Below the pieces are notes generated by a model, which was not told where the DNA came from, did not search any database, and worked only from the letters and a program-made list of their open reading frames with translations. Positions 61,086 to 64,000 of a stretch of DNA of 64,000 nucleotides are shown here, in pieces. The translations under genes were made by a program, and so were the position numbers. The stretch is from Periplaneta americana. Its lineage: Eukaryota; Arthropoda; Insecta; Blattodea; Blattidae. The number at the start of each line of letters is the position of its first letter. Positions within the stretch are counted from its first letter, which is position 1. The stretch is from the NCBI RefSeq assembly GCF_040183065.1, contig NC_091122.1, forward strand, positions 158,683,455 to 158,747,454. Direction: 5' to 3'.

Positions 61086-62692
61086 CAGGGCTGCTAAGTG
61101 TCAGCTTTTAAAGCTGACATCAGCATTTTCTAAGGTTTGTCAGCTTTTTCCACAGGTTCTGTACCAATATCTCTAGTTAGTATAATTTCGTTTATTTCAA
61201 TTTGAAGTTTTATAGAGACTTCAAAACTCATTTAATGATCCCATGACAGAAGTTGATTTACTTCTCTTCCAGCGTATATTGCTGTGTATTCTTTCAATTT
61301 GACTCTGCAGAAAGAGTCACTGTGCATATACAGTATTTTTAAAAAGATATGAAGTCTGATTTGCTGCATTAATTGCTCTACCAGGTTGCAAAAACTGATG
61401 CACTGTCTGATCCTAATCTTACAAGTTTAATATGAATAGAACTAATCAACTAGAAAATTCAGATATGTTTATTAGTTTGACATGTAAACAGCTTCTCAGA
61501 AAGCCAATAGATGATGGAAGTATTGCAGAAAGTCAGCCCAATACTTTTTTTGAGGGAGTGAAGAGTTTTCGTTTCTACGTCCATCGAGTATTTTCAAGTG
61601 AATTTGTCATTCAGTGATTATGTTGTTTGTAATAGTACATTTGCCAATGATAATAATAATAATAATAATAATTTATTTTCTTTTGATTATAAATATGACA
61701 TATACACCTGAAGGAACAAAGCTTGTGCTCAGAAGTAACTCTGACCAAGTTCAATGTTTTTGCAATAGATATAAAGATGGTCTTCACTTCTCAGATGATA
61801 ATATATGAATTATTTGTATCAGTTTATGCTTAAACAGAAAGATGCAACAAACAATTCCCACAGTTCCGATTTTGAGGAATTGTGGAACAATCTTCACAAA
61901 TAATTGAACTGTAGACTACTGGCAGTTCAAAGCATGTCAAGTTATGCAAATTTGTACAATTTGTTATGACATTACCATGTAGTAATGCAACAGAAGAGAG
62001 TCTTTAGTTCAATCAGAAAAAATAAAACTCAATTTTGCTCCTCAATGAAGATAGACAAAACTCGCTCCTTCATTGTATGTTGCAAATTAAACTATAAGGG
62101 AAAGCGCCATGAAGAAGCGTTTGATTAAAAATATTTTAATACAGCCAAACTGAAGAATATAATAAAAGTAATTCATAGTGCTCTGACTGTATTTGTTGTG
62201 TGTTTCATATTTTCAAAGCTGAATATTTTATTACTGTACGTATGGTAAGGTATTTACTTATAATTTTTCTTATGAAAATAATTATTATACCTGGTAAGGT
62301 TTATCTTGTCTCAGTAGGAATAAAACCAAGTCCCTTCAAATGAGGGTGGAGATTATAGGAGGGTTGTAAATTTTCAGGATTCCTTTCAAAATCTTGTTAT
62401 TGTACAGGCTACCGGAACTCACAAGGTCAGTGACGGAACTACACAGTACGAAGAGAGATATTTTGTTATTTTATTTTGCGCTACAGAATGTATCAACTAG
62501 TCCCTTCCGCCACTGGATGGATGGACGGCACCACTCCACTCCCCCATCGTCATAACAATACAGACGAAGTAAGGCATATCTCCTTTCTCTCTCTTTTCAC
62601 AGTGAGACAAGATACATCACACAGACTCTAGTAGTGTCAGCTTTTCGAACATGATTTCAAGCTTATTTCAGAATTTTAACTTGGCAGCCCTG
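61086..62692. mobile_element. Unassigned TIR element
   Basis: The left end CAGGGCTGCTAAGT and the right end ACTTGGCAGCCCTG match as inverses at 13 of 14 positions. hAT-like in look, but the flanking octamers (TTAATAAC and AGTTAACT) do not match, and TTAA occurs near both ends, so superfamily is open. The interior has (AAT)n at 61651-61670 and short frames (61432-61617, 61614-61808) without known motifs. Confidence 0.6.
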
Positions 62693-62953
62693 AGTTAACT
62701 TAACTCTGAGAGACGAAATATTTGATTCATCAATGTAGTATGGAATGCAACACATGGTTATTGATTGAAGTTGAACAGAAACAGTAATGTAAACACTAGA
62801 AGACTCATGAAGATGAAGATAACAGTGTATTTGACTGTGTAATGCACTATCTTCAAGCTGAAACAAATGAAACAGGAGCAAAGATGTATGAGATCACTGC
62901 AAACAACTTTTCAAAAGTACAATTTTTTGTAGAAAAATTATAAAACTGCTTAC

Positions 62954-63211
62954 TTTCTGTATCTTTTTCGAGCATACTCCAAGTTGTCTGGAGGATCCTG
63001 GCCTATGTGGGTACGCAGACCTTGCATGCAAAGCTCGAATGTCTTCTCCCACTCAACATCGGCCATATTGAAGTTGAACAGTTCTCGATCCAGTGGATTC
63101 AGTTGTTTCCACATAGCTTGAGTGTTGTAATTCGTAAACTTCCATTGCTGTACACTGAAGTATGAAATCACATCGACAAATTTGTGGATCTTCTTGTAAG
63201 CATTCCACAAG
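62954..63211 (-). CDS. Fatty acyl-CoA reductase, C-terminal domain exon (partial gene)
   Basis: Minus-strand exon between a 'ccatttgcag' acceptor and a GTAAGC donor (AAA|GTAAGC), 258 nt, entering and leaving after the second codon position. It encodes LWNAYKKIHKFVDVISYFSV, QQWKFTNYNTQAMWKQLNPL, DRELFNFNMADVEWEKTFEL and CMQGLRTHIG. This is the FAR_C (male-sterility) domain pattern: WkF.n.nt..l...L...Dr..FnfD...i.W..yf...v.G.R. The enzyme reduces fatty acyl-CoA to fatty alcohol with NADPH and sits at ER or peroxisome membranes, supplying cuticular wax and pheromone lipids. The N-terminal NAD(P)-binding exons must lie beyond the right edge. The usual C-terminal membrane segment should follow leftward, but no such exon was found. 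A stop (62950-62952) follows if the donor is not used. Confidence 0.85.
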
Positions 63212-63277
63212 CTGCAAATGGAAAGAGATTTAATAACATGTCGCCATTTCCTTTTCCCTCTTCCATAACGGCAAATA

Positions 63278-64000
63278 CAGTAAAACCTCGATAAGATGTG
63301 CCCGCTTATTACGCTATCCTGTGTAATACGCTTTTTTTGTCCTGTCCCTGCACATTTCATATATAACGCCTTTATAAAAAACCCCGTTTGTTGCGCTCAA
63401 ATCCCGCATAATACGCTGTTTTTGTGGAATATTTTCGATGTAATTTTCAGCAATGTACTGTAACAGCATTGAAACATCTTGGTCATTGAATTCACTGGTG
63501 CCATTAACCTGATAAGTATTGGTATTCGATCCTTTACCTGCGCATTTAAACCTTCATACTTCATACCTTAGTGTACCCCACCCTCTTGTTACGCTCTCTT
63601 ATTCGACTCCTTACCTGCGCGCTTAAAGCTTACATACAGTTACAATACCCCACCCTCTTGCTAACCCCCTCTCTCAAACACCATTCCTCACTCGGCCGTA
63701 ATAAAATTCTGGAAATTTTTGCTGGGCCGTTTGTTGTCCTTTTGTGCATTGAAGTGTCTGTGAATGCGATTACAATTAATGTTAAACGAAAAGCCTTTTC
63801 TGTGTCGGAAAAATTGGAAATCTTACGAAAGTACGATGAGAACAGTACTCTTACTCAGAAACAACTCTGTGATGCATTAGGAATCCCATCATCGACATTA
63901 AGAACGGCAATAAAAAATCGCGACTCAATCACTACAGCTGCGACGTCAGGAGGATGTACTCGCAGGAAACTGAAGTGTGGTAAACATGAGAACTTGGAGA
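63278..64000 (+). mobile_element. Tigger transposon, 5' part (runs off the window)
   Basis: Begins CAGTAAAACCTCGATAAGA after TA (63276-63277). Subterminal sequence repeats 'ataatacgct' and 'cttacctgcgc' motifs. A CENPB-type HTH frame lies at 63740-64000. It is in the intron just upstream of the reductase exon, in opposite orientation. Confidence 0.85.
63740..64000 (+). pseudogene. Tigger/pogo transposase, N-terminal CENPB-type HTH (partial)
   Basis: Open frame to the window edge: VKRKAFSVSEKLEILRKYDE, TLTQKQLCDALGIPSSTLRT, AIKNRD, then CTRRKLKCGKHENLE. This matches the first helix-turn-helix of CENP-B/Tigger proteins, which binds the transposon ends. No ATG begins the frame. The codon in the likely start position (before SVNAITINVKRK) is GTG, so the start may be mutated or further upstream. 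Only about 85 codons are visible; the state of the DDE part is unknown. Confidence 0.8.

Overview
The window is eukaryotic and insect-like, most probably from a cockroach (Blattodea; Periplaneta americana is my best guess). The basis is an intron-rich, AT-rich sequence, an arthropod-type mix of transposons, and seven copies of an RTE-type LINE whose 3' end reads 'ttccttaaaagccagtaagtaagtaa', a tail I associate from memory with cockroach sequence. No bacterial, CRISPR, rRNA or intact tRNA features were seen, and no LTR or virus-derived element was recognised.

Host genes are few. The one clear complete gene is a six-exon eIF4E2/4EHP (cap-binding translational repressor) on the + strand, 45825-52795, 220 aa, with every splice site visible. 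Head-to-head with it, about 630 bp upstream, two consistently phased minus-strand exons (45195-44590) start an unrecognised gene, so the interval may be a shared promoter. At the right edge a minus-strand exon (63211-62954) encodes the C-terminal FAR_C region of a fatty acyl-CoA reductase.

The rest is largely transposon strata. 1-5.9 kb: a TIR element filled with a 57-bp satellite, followed by two hAT elements that share one 8-bp target sequence (three perfect ATATAGAC copies); the second is interrupted by a complete hAT with an intact 494-aa transposase. 6.6-8.3 kb: a tandem array between two inverted tRNA-like heads, split by a small TIR element. 8.3-11.3 kb: two inverted copies of a TA-flanked element, one carrying a SINE. 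11.5-18.7 kb: mariner-like, hAT and RTE relics. 20.7-24.1 kb: a hAT-like element containing a Transib with RSS-like ends, itself carrying a 5'-inverted SINE. 24-30.9 kb: mariner relics and SINEs. 33.1-34.1 kb: a Helitron. 34.7-38.3 kb: two TAA-flanked Harbinger-type elements. 37-42 kb: LINE fragments and a palindrome-bearing repeat. 42.6-43.9 kb: a second satellite-filled TIR element related by its ends to the one at the left edge. 48.2-49.6 kb: an RTE inside an RNase-H LINE inside a Tigger-like element inside eIF4E2 intron 3. 54.8-62.7 kb: SINE, hAT, mariner and RTE copies and an unassigned TIR element. 63.3 kb-end: the 5' part of a Tigger transposon inside the reductase gene.

All calls come from reading the sequence and from remembered family motifs; no database search was run.
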